A stretch of DNA of 64,000 bases from Marivivens geojensis (GTDB taxonomy: Bacteria > Pseudomonadota > Alphaproteobacteria > Rhodobacterales > Rhodobacteraceae): positions 56,948 through 120,947 of the forward strand of contig NZ_JALKCU010000007.1 of assembly GCF_023540835.1 (NCBI RefSeq). Direction: 5' to 3'. The notes below the pieces were generated by a model. It saw only the letters and a program-made list of their open reading frames with translations. It was not told where the DNA came from and searched no databases. The translations under genes were made by a program, and so were the position numbers. Of the stretch, positions 1 to 11,064 are shown piece by piece; the first letter of the stretch is position 1, and every line of letters begins with the position of its first letter.

Positions 1-411
1 CAGGCGCTAGAGGATTGGCGCGACTCTCTACGTATCCTCTACGACGATCCTATCGACGCCCAGATCGACATGTTGGAGATGTCGCTCTTGCCGCCAGATA
101 TCGAAAGCGCACTGTTTGCATCCACGTTCGATGCCTATTTCGCAGGTGACGTTGCCCGCGTTTGGGAACTATCGCGAGCCGCCCTCACCCTCGTTCCGAA
201 TGTTGACCTGCCCCATGCGAACAAGGTGTTCGACGATTTCGCCGAGGGCCTCCTTGACGTTCGGAACATGAACTGGATCGACAACCTCGAGACCGCCGCC
301 GCCGAAGGCCCCGTCGTCGCCGTGTTTGGTGCGGCGCATCTTTCGGGAGAAAATGGCGTGTTGAATTTGTTGGCCCAGAACGGCTGGCAGATCACTCGGC
401 TGGACGAATAG
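1..411 (+). CDS. TraB/GumN family protein, C-terminal part (5' end outside window)
   Basis: The reading frame is open from base 1, so the gene starts left of the window; 136 residues remain. The tail has the family's closing pattern: an RN-x-x-W segment (around residue 88) followed by VVAVFGAAHLSGENGVLNLL and a final G-W-x-I-T-R-L. In TraB/GumN proteins the conserved GAxH block belongs to the predicted metal-dependent protease fold, usually extracytoplasmic. The signal peptide region cannot be seen here. The stop overlaps the convergent DUF2161 gene by about 20 bp. Family assignment is good; substrate unknown. Confidence 0.75.
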   Translation, partial: QALEDWRDSLRILYDDPIDAQIDMLEMSLLPPDIESALFASTFDAYFAGDVARVWELSRAALTLVPNVDLPHANKVFDDFAEGLLDVRNMNWIDNLETAAAEGPVVAVFGAAHLSGENGVLNLLAQNGWQITRLDE

Positions 412-1054
412 CCGCCCGACCTACCTCCGTCAGCCCGTAAATGCCGACGGCCACCCGCTCGAACCAGCCATAGTGATTGTCCGCCATCAGACGGGTCGCG
501 GTTTTGACACCTGTTGATTTGGCTACCACCGCTCCTTTGCTCGACCCTTCACTGGCGAGGAATTCGGCACAGGCAATTGCATCCTGCCTGTAGCCCGTGA
601 CAATCCCCTGCCGCGTGGCACCACCGACATTCGGATCCCCCCTCAGTCGATCAAATTCGCGCAGCAGAGCCTTTGCCTTTTGCGATGACTTGCGCGGGGC
701 ATAAGGACCAGGATCGGCCAGAGTTTCCGTAAACCCGTCCGACAGGCGAACCGTAATAACACCGATCCCAAGCCGACGGCAAAGTTTCACATTGGCCTGC
801 AACGCCTTCAAGCTCGCCCGCCCGCTCTGCCGTGGCACACAAACATAGACATTGTCCGTAATGGCCAGACGCGCGACAGCCTGCTGCAAGAGCGTAAGAG
901 AAAAGCCCGTTTTGAGTTCGACAATGACAGGCGGCTCGTCCCCTCGACGCCCCATCACATCAACCGCACCGACCTCGGCCTTCACGACGTAGCCCTGCCG
1001 TTCCAGCAGCGCCTTTACGGGCGCATAGAGATCAGTTTCGGAAATCTTAGCCAT
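392..1054 (-). CDS. DUF2161 family PD-(D/E)XK-like protein
   Basis: A 220-residue protein. The N-terminal part looks like the PD-(D/E)XK phosphodiesterase fold: a start helix with E27, the AVDVMGRR strand with D32, and VIVELKTG with E46 and K48, followed by a helix beginning SLTLLQQA. The C-terminal half has winged-helix character. It is a conserved alphaproteobacterial family without known function; the fold suggests DNA or RNA binding or cleavage, which is inference. It lies alone between a convergent TraB-like gene and the divergent pyrophosphatase gene. Confidence 0.75.
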   Translation of the reverse strand: MAKISETDLYAPVKALLERQGYVVKAEVGAVDVMGRRGDEPPVIVELKTGFSLTLLQQAVARLAITDNVYVCVPRQSGRASLKALQANVKLCRRLGIGVITVRLSDGFTETLADPGPYAPRKSSQKAKALLREFDRLRGDPNVGGATRQGIVTGYRQDAIACAEFLASEGSSKGAVVAKSTGVKTATRLMADNHYGWFERVAVGIYGLTEVGRAAIRPAE

Positions 1055-1192
1055 AGCTTAGACCTACCTTGCGCAATTCAACTGCGCAATTGCGGCATGG
1101 CCTTTGGTCGCAGTGCGGCGCGAAGTGGTGACAACGGCGCTGGCCGACCATATAAGGCCCGCGAATTGATATCGCACATGAGGCAGACCTCT

Positions 1193-2113
1193 ATGACCAC
1201 GCTTGTTTTCGGCCACAAATCTCCTGACACCGACTCCACCGGATCGCCCATTGTCTGGGCTTGGTATCTGAACGAAATCAAAGGCATCGAGGCGAAGCCC
1301 GTTCTGCTAGGCGAACCCAACACCGAAGCTGCCTTTGTGATCGAGAAATGGGGCTTTGCGAAGCCTGAAATCATCTCGACCGTCGAAGCTGGCCAGAAGG
1401 TCGTCATCGTTGACACCAACAACCCAGCCGAACTCCCTGATGCGATCAATGATGCGGATATCACCGCGATCATCGACCACCACAAACTGGTCGGCGGTCT
1501 GGAAACCAAAGGCCCGATCGACATCACGATCCGTCCGCTCGCTTGCACCGCGACCATCATGTACGATCTGATGGGCGACGACGCAGACAAAATGCCAGAC
1601 AACATCAAAGGCGCGATGCTGTCGTGCATCTTGTCCGACACGCTGGAATTCCGTAGCCCGACCACGACTGACGTAGACAAAGCACTGGCCGAGAAACTGG
1701 CGGCTGAGCTTAACATCAACATCAGCGCCTACGCGTCTGAACTGTTCGAAGCCAAATCAGACGTGTCGTCCTTCTCTGATGCTGAACTGCTGCGCATGGA
1801 CTCCAAGGAATACAACGTCGACGGCACAGAACTGCGCGTATCCGTTCTGGAAACCACCGCACCAAAAATCATCCTCGACCGCAAAGCGAGCCTGATGGCA
1901 TCGATGGTTGACGTCGCCAAAGAAGACGGTGCCGATCAGGTTCTCCTGTTTGTCATCGACATCCTGAACGAAGAAGCCACCCTTCTCGTCCCGAACGATC
2001 TGGTCAAAAAGATCGCCGAAGCATCGTTCGATTGCACCGTCGAAGGCGACACCGTCGTTCTTCCGGGTGTGATGTCCCGCAAAAAACAGATCATTCCGAG
2101 CCTTAAGGTCTGA
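1193..2113 (+). CDS. ppaC: manganese-dependent inorganic pyrophosphatase (family II)
   Basis: 306 residues, the usual length for family II pyrophosphatases, which hydrolyse pyrophosphate in the cytoplasm. DHH-superfamily metal ligands are visible: H8, D12 and D14 in GHKSPDTDS, D75 in VDTNN, H97 and H98 in IDHHK, and D150 in LSDTL. The C-terminal DHHA2 part ends with the phosphate-binding S-R-K-K-Q-I-I-P. ATG 1193 is preferred over the upstream in-frame start because the family begins directly with this strand, and an AGG lies about 10 bases upstream. A rho-independent terminator follows immediately. Confidence 0.95.
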   Translation: MTTLVFGHKSPDTDSTGSPIVWAWYLNEIKGIEAKPVLLGEPNTEAAFVIEKWGFAKPEIISTVEAGQKVVIVDTNNPAELPDAINDADITAIIDHHKLVGGLETKGPIDITIRPLACTATIMYDLMGDDADKMPDNIKGAMLSCILSDTLEFRSPTTTDVDKALAEKLAAELNINISAYASELFEAKSDVSSFSDAELLRMDSKEYNVDGTELRVSVLETTAPKIILDRKASLMASMVDVAKEDGADQVLLFVIDILNEEATLLVPNDLVKKIAEASFDCTVEGDTVVLPGVMSRKKQIIPSLKV

Positions 2114-2120
2114 TCTGGTC

Positions 2121-2147
2121 AAAGGGCGCTTCAGCGCCCTTTTTTAC
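2121..2147 (+). terminator. rho-independent terminator of ppaC
   Basis: An 8-bp GC-rich stem, AGGGCGCT and AGCGCCCT around a TC loop, runs directly into a T run (TTTTTT). It starts about 8 bases after the ppaC stop. Confidence 0.9.
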
Positions 2148-2168
2148 TTTGCAACAGAGGAGCGCCAA

Positions 2169-2642
2169 ATGATTTCACCTGATTTTCTTCGTGAAATGCA
2201 ACGCGGTGAAGAAGCTGCCGTTGCGGCCCTTCTGACAGATGCTTTCGGCCAACCTGACGAGGCACGTCTGGTTGAAAAGCTGCGCAAATCCCGCGCGATC
2301 GCAGGGGAAATGGTGCTGCCCTCCGAACAAGGGATCGTCGGATACCTCGCTCTATCGCAAATGATTGCACCCAAAGGGTGGCTTTGCCTCGCGCCTGTAG
2401 CTGTGCACCCTGACCTTCAACGCAACGGTTATGGCCGCCGCATGGTTGGTATGATTGTCGAATGGGCGCGTTTGTCCGGGCAGACCTTAGTCGTTCTCGG
2501 TGACCCAGCGTTCTATTCGCGCTGCGGGTTCTCGCCCGCACCTGAGGGGCTCACCTCGCCCTACCCCGTCGAATACACGATGGTTGCTGGCGCCGCCAAA
2601 GCGAAATTGATGGACCTGAAGTATCCTGCTGCCTTTGGCTAG
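2169..2642 (+). CDS. GNAT family N-acetyltransferase (YhbS-like)
   Basis: 157 residues. It has the GNAT layout: the central strand LAPVAVHPDLQRNGYGRRM (about residues 74-92) carries the acetyl-CoA pyrophosphate loop Q-x-x-G-x-G, and the late FYSRCGFSPA motif matches the YhbS-type subgroup. The ribosome-binding site AGAGGAG lies 6-7 bases before the ATG. The substrate cannot be told. It sits behind the ppaC terminator, so it probably has its own promoter. Confidence 0.85.
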   Translation: MISPDFLREMQRGEEAAVAALLTDAFGQPDEARLVEKLRKSRAIAGEMVLPSEQGIVGYLALSQMIAPKGWLCLAPVAVHPDLQRNGYGRRMVGMIVEWARLSGQTLVVLGDPAFYSRCGFSPAPEGLTSPYPVEYTMVAGAAKAKLMDLKYPAAFG

Positions 2643-2702
2643 ACGCTTTTCTTTTACATGGGCGGGCTATACTCAGAACCCAACCGAATAGAAGAGCAGC
2701 CC

Positions 2703-3575
2703 ATGACCCAAATTATCGAAAACTTCGCCGAAATCGCTGACCAATATGACGCCCTGTTTGTGGACCTCTGGGGTTGCATGCACAACGGCCTCACCTCATT
2801 CCCCGCTGCGGTCAAAGCGATGCAGGACTACCGCAAAACGGGCGGCAAAGTGGTTTTCGTGACCAACGCGCCACGAGCTTGGGATCTGGTCGCAAAGCAG
2901 ATGAATCGCTTCGGCATCCCCGACGATAGCTTTGACGCTATCGCAACGTCGGGTGACGCAGCTCGTGTGGCCTTGTTTACAGGCGCTGTGGGCCAAAAAG
3001 TGTATTTCATCGGCGAAGCACACGACTACAGCTTTTTCGAACCGATCAAGGTCGTCGAAAACCCGGTAGAGATCACCCGCGTTCCACTCGAAGAAGCCGA
3101 GGGCATCGTCAACTGCGGCCCCTTCGACCCTCATGCGGAGCCTGACGTGATGCGTCCAGAGTTCCTCTTTGCCCGCGAAAAAGGGATGAAGATGCTCTGC
3201 GCAAACCCTGATATTGTGATCGACCGCGGCGAAACCCGTGAATATTGCGCGGGAGCCTTGGCGCAACTCTACACTGAAATGGGCGGCGAGAGCCTCTATT
3301 TCGGCAAACCTCATCCGCCGATTTATGACCTTGCCCGCCGCCGTTTGGCTCAACTGGACGTGAACGCCGATGAAGCGCGCATCCTGTGCATTGGCGACGG
3401 TATTAAGACGGACATTTTGGGTGCCGAAGGGGAAGGGTATGATTCCCTTTTCATCACAGGCGGCCTTGCAGCAGAAGAGACTGCGACCAAAGTCCAACCC
3501 GACGCAGAATTGCTAAACGCCTACTTGCAAAAGGAAAAACAGTCTCCAACCTTCGCCATAGGCTTTTTGCGCTAG
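2703..3575 (+). CDS. TIGR01459-type HAD superfamily class IIA hydrolase
   Basis: 290 residues. Motif I is DLWGCMHNG (D21). The class IIA cap-type arrangement is shown by VVFVTNAPR (motif II) and a late CIGDGIKTDILGAEG (motif IV, acidic pair). Class IIA HAD enzymes are sugar-phosphate or nucleotide phosphatases; this subgroup, common in Rhodobacteraceae and rhizobia, has no settled substrate. ATG 2703 gives the conventional N-terminus; a longer start at 2658 would add 15 unconserved residues. Confidence 0.85.
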   Translation: MTQIIENFAEIADQYDALFVDLWGCMHNGLTSFPAAVKAMQDYRKTGGKVVFVTNAPRAWDLVAKQMNRFGIPDDSFDAIATSGDAARVALFTGAVGQKVYFIGEAHDYSFFEPIKVVENPVEITRVPLEEAEGIVNCGPFDPHAEPDVMRPEFLFAREKGMKMLCANPDIVIDRGETREYCAGALAQLYTEMGGESLYFGKPHPPIYDLARRRLAQLDVNADEARILCIGDGIKTDILGAEGEGYDSLFITGGLAAEETATKVQPDAELLNAYLQKEKQSPTFAIGFLR

Positions 3576-3668
3576 CACAATAGGGGGTTGTTTTTTCTGC
3601 GGCTGCAAAGTAATAAAGTTTCAAGTGATAACCCAAAAGGGACCATTTGTTACGCAATGGAGCCGAAT

Positions 3669-4112
3669 ATGCTGGATAACTTCCCCCGCGGTACGATCTG
3701 TATCGAAGATATCGAAATCGGTATGATCCGTTCGTTGCGTAAGGTCGTAACGGACCGCGACATCGAAATGTTCGCTGAAGTCTCAACAGACCGTAACCCT
3801 GTGCACCTTGATGACGACTATGCCCAAGACACGATCTTTGAGGGGCGTATTGCGCATGGGATGCTTACCGCAGGTCTGATCTCTGCGGTGATCGGGGAAC
3901 AGCTTCCGGGTCACGGCACGGTCTATCTGGGGCAATCGCTGAAATTCCTCGCCCCCGTGCGCCCCGGCGATATGGTATTGGCAGAGGTTGAGGTCACAAA
4001 CATTGACCATTCCAAACGTCGTGTGACCATGGAAACGCGCTGTCTCGTCAACGGTAAAAAGGTGCTGATCGGCGAAGCAACCGTTCTCGCGCCGTCGCGG
4101 AAGTTCGACTGA
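3669..4112 (+). CDS. MaoC-like (R)-specific enoyl-CoA hydratase
   Basis: 147 residues with a hot-dog fold. The hydratase-2 signature is present: D-x-N-P-V-H-L within STDRNPVHLDDD and the following G-R-I-A-H-G-M, giving the catalytic Asp and His. Relatives hydrate enoyl-CoA and can feed polyhydroxyalkanoate synthesis (PhaJ); whether this one does is not shown. ATG 3669 has a GGAG seven bases upstream; ATG 3657 is an alternative adding four residues. Confidence 0.85.
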   Translation: MLDNFPRGTICIEDIEIGMIRSLRKVVTDRDIEMFAEVSTDRNPVHLDDDYAQDTIFEGRIAHGMLTAGLISAVIGEQLPGHGTVYLGQSLKFLAPVRPGDMVLAEVEVTNIDHSKRRVTMETRCLVNGKKVLIGEATVLAPSRKFD

Positions 4113-4149
4113 TCTTGCATGCGTCGGCTTGGGCGGCTACGCATCGCCC

Positions 4150-5088
4150 ATGCGCATTATTCGAGACACCCTATTCCTAGACCCCAATGATCGTGGCGCG
4201 GCTGCGGCCATCGGAAATTTTGACGGCATCCATTTGGGCCATCAGGCGGTCATAGATTTGACCCGTAAGGCGGCGTTTGATCTGGGCGCGCCTCTCGGCG
4301 TGATGACGTTCGAACCGCATCCGCGTCAGTTCTTTGCCCCCGATGCACCGCCGTTCCGTTTGATGAACGCCGAAGCCAAGGCACATCGCCTGCGCAAACT
4401 GGGTGTCCAGAAACTCTACGACGTGCCGTTTAATGCCGCCCTCGCCCAATTCACCCCTCGTGAATTTGCAGAGACGATCATCGTTCAGCGGCTCGGCCTT
4501 GTGCATGTCGTCGTTGGGGCGGACTTCTGTTTTGGCGCGAAACGGGCTGGGGATGTCGAAACGCTGAAATCACTTGGTGAAGAGCTTGGGTTTGGCGTAA
4601 CCGTCACCCCGCTTTTGACGTTTGAGGAGGAAGTCTCCTCCACGAATATCCGCAACGCTCTCTCCGATGGCCGTCCTCGTGACGCTGCACGTATGCTGGG
4701 CCATTGGCACCGCATCGAAGGCCCCGTGATCCGTGGCGATCAGCGCGGTCGCGACCTTGGCTACCCAACCGCGAATATGTCGATCACCAACCTTCACCAG
4801 CCGAAACTGGGTGTTTACGCGGTAAAGGTTGACGTCCTCGAAGGACCGCACGCAGGCAGCTACGACGGCGCAGCTTCTATCGGCGTTCGCCCCATGTTTG
4901 GCGAAGACAATGTTCCGAACATCGAGACTTTTCTGTTTGATTTCAAAGGGGACCTTTATGGCACCCCGCTTTCAGTCGCGCTTGTGGACTACCTCCGCCC
5001 AGAACTGAAATTCGACAGCCTCGATGCGCTCATCGTTCAGATGGCGAATGACTGCGATACAGCCCGAAAGATTCTCAAAGATGTCTGA
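4150..5088 (+). CDS. ribF: bifunctional riboflavin kinase / FAD synthetase
   Basis: 312 residues. The N-terminal adenylyltransferase domain carries the nucleotidyl-transfer motif IGNFDGIHLGHQ (residues 21-32). S-S-T-N-I-R closes this domain, and the C-terminal riboflavin kinase domain begins near GHWHRIEGPVIRGD with the GYPTAN flavin/ATP motif. It makes FMN and then FAD. The last 8 bases overlap the start of the next gene, so the two are probably translationally coupled. ATG 4129 is possible but adds seven unusual residues. Confidence 0.95.
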   Translation: MRIIRDTLFLDPNDRGAAAAIGNFDGIHLGHQAVIDLTRKAAFDLGAPLGVMTFEPHPRQFFAPDAPPFRLMNAEAKAHRLRKLGVQKLYDVPFNAALAQFTPREFAETIIVQRLGLVHVVVGADFCFGAKRAGDVETLKSLGEELGFGVTVTPLLTFEEEVSSTNIRNALSDGRPRDAARMLGHWHRIEGPVIRGDQRGRDLGYPTANMSITNLHQPKLGVYAVKVDVLEGPHAGSYDGAASIGVRPMFGEDNVPNIETFLFDFKGDLYGTPLSVALVDYLRPELKFDSLDALIVQMANDCDTARKILKDV

Positions 5089-5548
5089 CATCGACCGCAG
5101 CGGCCTGCGCCAGAATTACTGGAAAACCGTTCCGATGGAAAAGATGAACCGTCAGGAATGGGAAGCGCTCTGCGATGGCTGCGGGAAATGCTGCCTCAAC
5201 AAGCTTGAGGACGAAGAAACGGGTGAAGTCGCGCTGACCAACGTGGCCTGCCGCCTGCTGGACGACGCGACCTGCCTGTGCAGCCAATACGACATCCGCC
5301 ACCAATTTGTGCCCGAATGTATCGTGCTGACGCCAAAGACCATTTTGGATAACCTATACTGGCTCCCGCAAACCTGCGCTTACCGTCTGGTTCATGAAAA
5401 ACGACCACTTTACGACTGGCATCCGCTGATTTCGGGCAATTCGGAAACCGTTCATTTAGCAGGCGTTTCGATGCAATACCGCACCCTATCGGAGTTCGAC
5501 ATCGCCGACGAAGACTGGGAAGACCACATCATCGAGGAACCGATCTAA
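5081..5548 (+). CDS. YcgN/UPF0260 family cysteine-cluster protein
   Basis: 155 residues. Cysteines cluster in CDGCGKCCLNKL, then C-R-L-L, C-L-C and later P-E-C and QTCAYR. The pattern is typical of the CxxCxxC-type UPF0260 (YcgN) family, which probably binds metal or an Fe-S centre; function unknown. It overlaps ribF by 8 bases and the threonine aldolase start by one base (TAATG), so it lies in the middle of a compact operon. Confidence 0.9.
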   Translation: MSDIDRSGLRQNYWKTVPMEKMNRQEWEALCDGCGKCCLNKLEDEETGEVALTNVACRLLDDATCLCSQYDIRHQFVPECIVLTPKTILDNLYWLPQTCAYRLVHEKRPLYDWHPLISGNSETVHLAGVSMQYRTLSEFDIADEDWEDHIIEEPI

Positions 5549-6597
5549 TGTTTTTTGCCTCCGACAATACGAGCCCTGTTCATCCCAAAGTGATGGAGGC
5601 CCTGACCGCTGCCAACACTGGCTATGTATCGTCATATGGTAGCGACCCGATCATGGAGACGGTTCGTCAAAAAATCCGCACTCTGTTTGAGGCTCCCGAG
5701 GCTGCAGTCTACCTCGTCGCAACGGGATCTGCCGCCAATGCACTGGGCCTCGCCCTGATCACCGACCCGTGGCAGAGCGTGTTCTGCCATCGTAGTTCCC
5801 ACATCGAAGAAGACGAATGCGGCGCGCCAGAGTTCTACATTGGCGGAGGCAAACTCTGCCTTGTTGAAGGCAAAGACGCAAAGATGTCGCCTGAGGCTCT
5901 TCGCAACGCAATCGAATTCACAGGCCGAGGTGGGGTTCACAACCTCCAACGGGGCGTTGTGTCGATCACCAACGTCACAGAGAAAGGCGCAGTCTATTCG
6001 GCTGCTGAGGTCGCAGAACTGACCGCCATCGCGCGTGACTACGACTTACCCTGTCATATGGATGGCGCCCGCTTCGCCAATGCCATCGTCGCGAGCGGCG
6101 CCACCCCCGCAGAAATGACTTGGAAAGCTGGCATTGATATCCTGTCGTTCGGAGGCACCAAGAACGGCCTCATGGGTGTCGAAGCGGTCGTGATCTTTGA
6201 TCCAAAACTCGCATGGGAATTTGAACTGCGGCGCAAGCGCGGCGGTCACCTGTTTTCCAAGCACCGCTATCTGTCCGCCCAGATGGATGCCTATCTGACC
6301 GACGATCTGTGGCGCGACCTCGCAACCCATGCAAACGTGATGGGACAATTGTTGTCCGCCGGCATCCAAAAGATCGAGGGAGCGACGCTCTTGCACCCGA
6401 CCGATGCGAACATGGTATTCGCTGGTTTCCCACGCGGCGCTCACCAAAAGGCATTTGCCGCTGGGGCCAATTACTATTTTTGGCCGTTCAACCAGAACCT
6501 TGACGGCCCCGCCGACGAAACCCTCACAGCGCGATTGGTGGCCAGCTGGTCGACGACTGAGCAGGATATTGAGGCGTTCCTAAACGCGCTCAACTAA
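5548..6597 (+). CDS. ltaE: low-specificity L-threonine aldolase
   Basis: 349 residues, PLP fold type I. The N-terminal F-A-S-D-N-T-S-P, the cofactor-contacting Asp in HMDGARFANA (D172), and the Schiff-base Lys in SFGGTKNGLMG (K205) are all present. It cleaves L-threonine or allo-threonine to glycine and acetaldehyde. The start codon shares its A with the stop of the YcgN gene. Confidence 0.92.
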   Translation: MFFASDNTSPVHPKVMEALTAANTGYVSSYGSDPIMETVRQKIRTLFEAPEAAVYLVATGSAANALGLALITDPWQSVFCHRSSHIEEDECGAPEFYIGGGKLCLVEGKDAKMSPEALRNAIEFTGRGGVHNLQRGVVSITNVTEKGAVYSAAEVAELTAIARDYDLPCHMDGARFANAIVASGATPAEMTWKAGIDILSFGGTKNGLMGVEAVVIFDPKLAWEFELRRKRGGHLFSKHRYLSAQMDAYLTDDLWRDLATHANVMGQLLSAGIQKIEGATLLHPTDANMVFAGFPRGAHQKAFAAGANYYFWPFNQNLDGPADETLTARLVASWSTTEQDIEAFLNALN

Positions 6598-6718
6598 GAA
6601 ATCCTGCGGCAAAAGCGTATTAAGGCATGGTAAAACTTTGCCTTAACGGTTCCGTGTGCTACGCGGTCCCTGCGTCACGATTCCGTCACACACGGACAAC
6701 AGCCTGGGACTCTGCCAC

Positions 6719-7738
6719 ATGCCGTCGATCACTGAACCGAAACTGATTTCGGGGAACGCCAACAAACCGCTCGCTCAATCCATTGCCCGTCGCATGTCGA
6801 TGCATCGTGGCATGAATGTTAACCTTGTTGATGCTCGTGTTGAGCGTTTCAACGACGGCGAAATCTTTGTCGAAGTTTTCGAAAACGTCCGTGGCGAAGA
6901 CATGTTCGTCATTCAGCCGACGTCGAACCCTGCCAACGACAACCTGATGGAGCTGCTGATCATCACCGACGCGCTGAAGCGTTCTTCGGCTGGTCGTATC
7001 ACCGCAGTGATCCCCTATTTCGGTTATGCTCGTCAGGACCGCCGCACTAAGGCACGCACGCCGATCAGCGCAAAACTGGTTGCGAACCTCATCGCCGAAG
7101 CTGGCGTTGACCGCGTTCTGACCATGGACCTGCACGCAACGCAGATCCAAGGTTTCTTTGATATGCCGGTCGACAACCTTTACGCGGCGCCGATCTTTGC
7201 ACTCGACATCAAACACCACTTCAAAGGCGACATGGACGACATCATGGTCGTTTCGCCTGACGTTGGTGGTGTGGCTCGCGCACGCGAGCTTGCTAAGCGT
7301 ATCAACGCCCCACTCTCGATCGTCGACAAACGCCGCGAGAAAGCTGGCGAAGTCGCTGAGATGACCGTCATCGGTAACGTCGAAGGCAAGAAATGTATCA
7401 TCGTGGACGACCTTTGCGATACCGCAGGCACGCTCTGCAAAGCTGCTGAACACCTGATGGAAGCAGGCGCGTCCGAAGTGCACGCCTATATCTCTCACGG
7501 TGTGATGTCTGGCCCAGCAGTTGAGCGCGTTACAAACTCGGTCATGAAGTCGCTGGTGATCACAGATACCATCCAGCCGTCTGACGCGATCCTCAAGGCT
7601 CCGAACATCCGCGTTGTTCCGACCGCACCAATGTTCGCTCAAGCGATCCTGAACACTTGGAACGGCACTTCCGTGTCGTCGCTGTTCGAAGACGAGACCC
7701 TGATCCCGATCTACGAAGGCCTCTACAACTCCAATTGA
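6719..7738 (+). CDS. prs: ribose-phosphate pyrophosphokinase
   Basis: 339 residues. It makes PRPP from ribose 5-phosphate and ATP for nucleotide, histidine and tryptophan synthesis. Key motifs are FNDGEIFVE near the N-terminus, the flexible catalytic loop [10 protein letters not shown], and the PRPP-binding strand [17 protein letters not shown] 6719 gives the family N-terminus; the upstream extension to 6656 is not conserved. A strong terminator follows. Confidence 0.96.
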   Translation: MPSITEPKLISGNANKPLAQSIARRMSMHRGMNVNLVDARVERFNDGEIFVEVFENVRGEDMFVIQPTSNPANDNLMELLIITDALKRSSAGRITAVIPYFGYARQDRRTKARTPISAKLVANLIAEAGVDRVLTMDLHATQIQGFFDMPVDNLYAAPIFALDIKHHFKGDMDDIMVVSPDVGGVARARELAKRINAPLSIVDKRREKAGEVAEMTVIGNVEGKKCIIVDDLCDTAGTLCKAAEHLMEAGASEVHAYISHGVMSGPAVERVTNSVMKSLVITDTIQPSDAILKAPNIRVVPTAPMFAQAILNTWNGTSVSSLFEDETLIPIYEGLYNSN

Positions 7739-7763
7739 ACTGAGTCGAAAGACTAGAAACAAG

Positions 7764-7796
7764 AAACCCCCGAACGGCAACGTCGGGGGTTTTTCT
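7764..7796 (+). terminator. rho-independent terminator of prs
   Basis: A hairpin with arms ACCCCCGA and TCGGGGGT around a CGGCAACG-type loop is followed by TTTTCTTT. It starts about 28 bases after the prs stop. Confidence 0.9.
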
Positions 7797-7815
7797 TTGG
7801 CCAGTTGCGAATAGG

Positions 7816-8166
7816 TCAGACAACGTCCCAATCATCGTCATGCGGCACCTCACCAATCGACTGCCATGCCACACGGACACGAGCAATTTTCGTGTCGCCC
7901 CAAGTCTGGAAAACGATTGCAAAGCCTGTTTCAGTGATGTCCTCGGCCTGCACATCCGTGCGGCAATTGGTGGTGTTCGAAATATCGACCATCGACAACC
8001 AGCACTGAACCATTGGCAGCGAACGATACGGCGACGAAAAGGTAACAGCCCGCCGCAAACTACGATGACCATCACCCGACCACATTGGACCGTCGGTTTC
8101 AAAGTCCGAGAACAAGACAACTTCGCCTTGATCTACACCAATAAGATGATTTTGAAGCTTCTTCAT
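7816..8166 (-). CDS. H-type lectin domain protein
   Basis: 116 residues, no signal peptide. The body matches the H-type lectin fold: F-S-S-P-Y near residue 44, then PMVQCWLSMVDIS, a second strand pair ETGFAIVFQTW, and the closing V-R-V-A-W-Q-S-I-G. In eukaryotic members this fold binds N-acetylgalactosamine; a role in bacteria has not been worked out. It lies downstream of the atp operon on the same strand but beyond the atp terminator. The ribosome-binding site is weak. Confidence 0.75.
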   Translation of the reverse strand: MKKLQNHLIGVDQGEVVLFSDFETDGPMWSGDGHRSLRRAVTFSSPYRSLPMVQCWLSMVDISNTTNCRTDVQAEDITETGFAIVFQTWGDTKIARVRVAWQSIGEVPHDDDWDVV

Positions 8167-8236
8167 TACACGTTACGCTATAAGTCCCAAAATACGTAGA
8201 CCAGAGAAATTCGTCAAAAACGAGGTTTTCATATGA

Positions 8237-8262
8237 AAATAGGCCCCCGAAGGGGCCTATTT
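8237..8262 (-). terminator. terminator of the atp operon
   Basis: A perfect 11-bp stem, AAATAGGCCCC and GGGGCCTATTT, closes a four-base loop that reads TTCG on the minus strand. It lies just after atpC, and on the minus strand is followed by a T-rich stretch. Confidence 0.85.
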
Positions 8263-8288
8263 CGAAGCATAATTCGTATAGGTCAGGA

Positions 8289-8717
8289 TTATTCCTGATA
8301 CGACAGACCCATGTGGGTACCAACGGCGACCATGTCAGCCAGAAGGTGAGCCGCATCATCAACCGGACCCGGTTCGTTCTTGAAGTTCGCAAGAGCCTTC
8401 TCGTGAGCAGCGCGGTATTCCGCAACCATCTCAGCAAAGATCTCTTGGGTCACTTCTGCGGTGGGCAGTGCGCGTTCAGCAAGAACCGAAACACTCTCTG
8501 CACCGATTTCGGCAAAGCCGCCGGAAACGACATATTCGTCGCTGCCGCCCGCATGAACGACCCGCAGGATACCTGGACGCAGGGTAGTGATGGTCGGTGC
8601 GTGACCTGCCATCGCCGTCATTGCGCCTTCAGCAGCCGGGATCTGGACCTCGGTGGCCTGAACAGAAGCGAGCTTCCGTTCAGGGGATACGAGATCAAAT
8701 TGGAGCGTGTCAGCCAT
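8289..8717 (-). CDS. atpC: F1 ATP synthase epsilon subunit
   Basis: 142 residues. The N-terminal beta-sandwich begins [10 protein letters not shown] and contains the [20 protein letters not shown] segment typical of epsilon. The C-terminal helical part is short and ends early, as is usual in alphaproteobacteria. It forms the rotor end contacting gamma. It is the last gene of the atpH-A-G-D-C operon; GGAGAGG precedes the ATG. Confidence 0.95.
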   Translation of the reverse strand: MADTLQFDLVSPERKLASVQATEVQIPAAEGAMTAMAGHAPTITTLRPGILRVVHAGGSDEYVVSGGFAEIGAESVSVLAERALPTAEVTQEIFAEMVAEYRAAHEKALANFKNEPGPVDDAAHLLADMVAVGTHMGLSYQE

Positions 8718-8728
8718 TATGCCTCTCC

Positions 8729-10159
<1,431 letters not shown>

Positions 10160-10171
10160 TTACTCCGGTTC

Positions 10172-11041
10172 TTAGAGCGCTTCCGCGCCCGAGATAATTT
10201 CGATCAGTTCGTTGGTGATGACGGCCTGACGCGAACGGTTGAATTCAATGGTCAAGCGGTCGATCATATCGCCCGCGTTGCGAGTTGCGTTGTCCATCGC
10301 GCTCATCCGCGCACCCTGTTCGGATGCAGCGTTTTCTAGCAGAGCCGCAAAGACCGCCGTCGACACGCTGGCAGGCAGCAGGTCTTCGAGGATTGCTTCT
10401 TCGCTAGGTTCGTAGTCGTAGTCAGCCACAGCACCGTCGGTTGCTTCAAACTTTGCTGGGATCACCTGCTGCGCAGTCGGGACCTGAGCGATCACAGACT
10501 GGAATTGAGCAAAGAAGATCGTCGCAACGTCGAATTCACCGGCTTCGAACCGCTTGAGAAGGTCTTTGCCGATGGATTGTGCGGTCGCATAGTCCATACG
10601 CTTTACAGCGGAGAGATCTACGTGATCCACAATCAGATCGCCCATATCACGGCGAAGCTGTTCACGGCCCTTCTTGCCCACTGTCAGGATCTTGACCGTC
10701 TTGCCTTGGGCTTGAAGGTCGCGAACAGCCTGACGGGCTTTCTTCACGATCGAAGAGTTGAAACCGCCGCAGAGGCCACGTTCAGCAGTCATGACCACAA
10801 GCATGTGGACTTGATCGCTGCCCGTACCACGAAGCAGCAGCGGCGCAGTATCCGAACCACCAGCCGAAGCAGCAAGCGCGGACACTACAGCGTTGAAACG
10901 CTCAGTGTACGGGCGAGCCGATTCAGCAGCGTCCTGGGCACGGCGGAGCTTTGCCGCCGCGACCATCTGCATCGCCTTTGTGATCTTGCGGGTCGATTTG
11001 ACCGACGCGATCCTGTTTTTTAGGTCCTTAAGACTTGGCAC
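10172..11041 (-). CDS. atpG: F1 ATP synthase gamma subunit
   Basis: 289 residues. The N-terminal [10 protein letters not shown] and [17 protein letters not shown] and the C-terminal [18 protein letters not shown] are the two coiled-coil ends of the rotor shaft. The start is GTG at 11041 with AAGGAG eight bases upstream. Confidence 0.97.
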   Translation of the reverse strand: MPSLKDLKNRIASVKSTRKITKAMQMVAAAKLRRAQDAAESARPYTERFNAVVSALAASAGGSDTAPLLLRGTGSDQVHMLVVMTAERGLCGGFNSSIVKKARQAVRDLQAQGKTVKILTVGKKGREQLRRDMGDLIVDHVDLSAVKRMDYATAQSIGKDLLKRFEAGEFDVATIFFAQFQSVIAQVPTAQQVIPAKFEATDGAVADYDYEPSEEAILEDLLPASVSTAVFAALLENAASEQGARMSAMDNATRNAGDMIDRLTIEFNRSRQAVITNELIEIISGAEAL

Positions 11042-11064
11042 TGCCTTGTCTCCTTATCCGGTGA

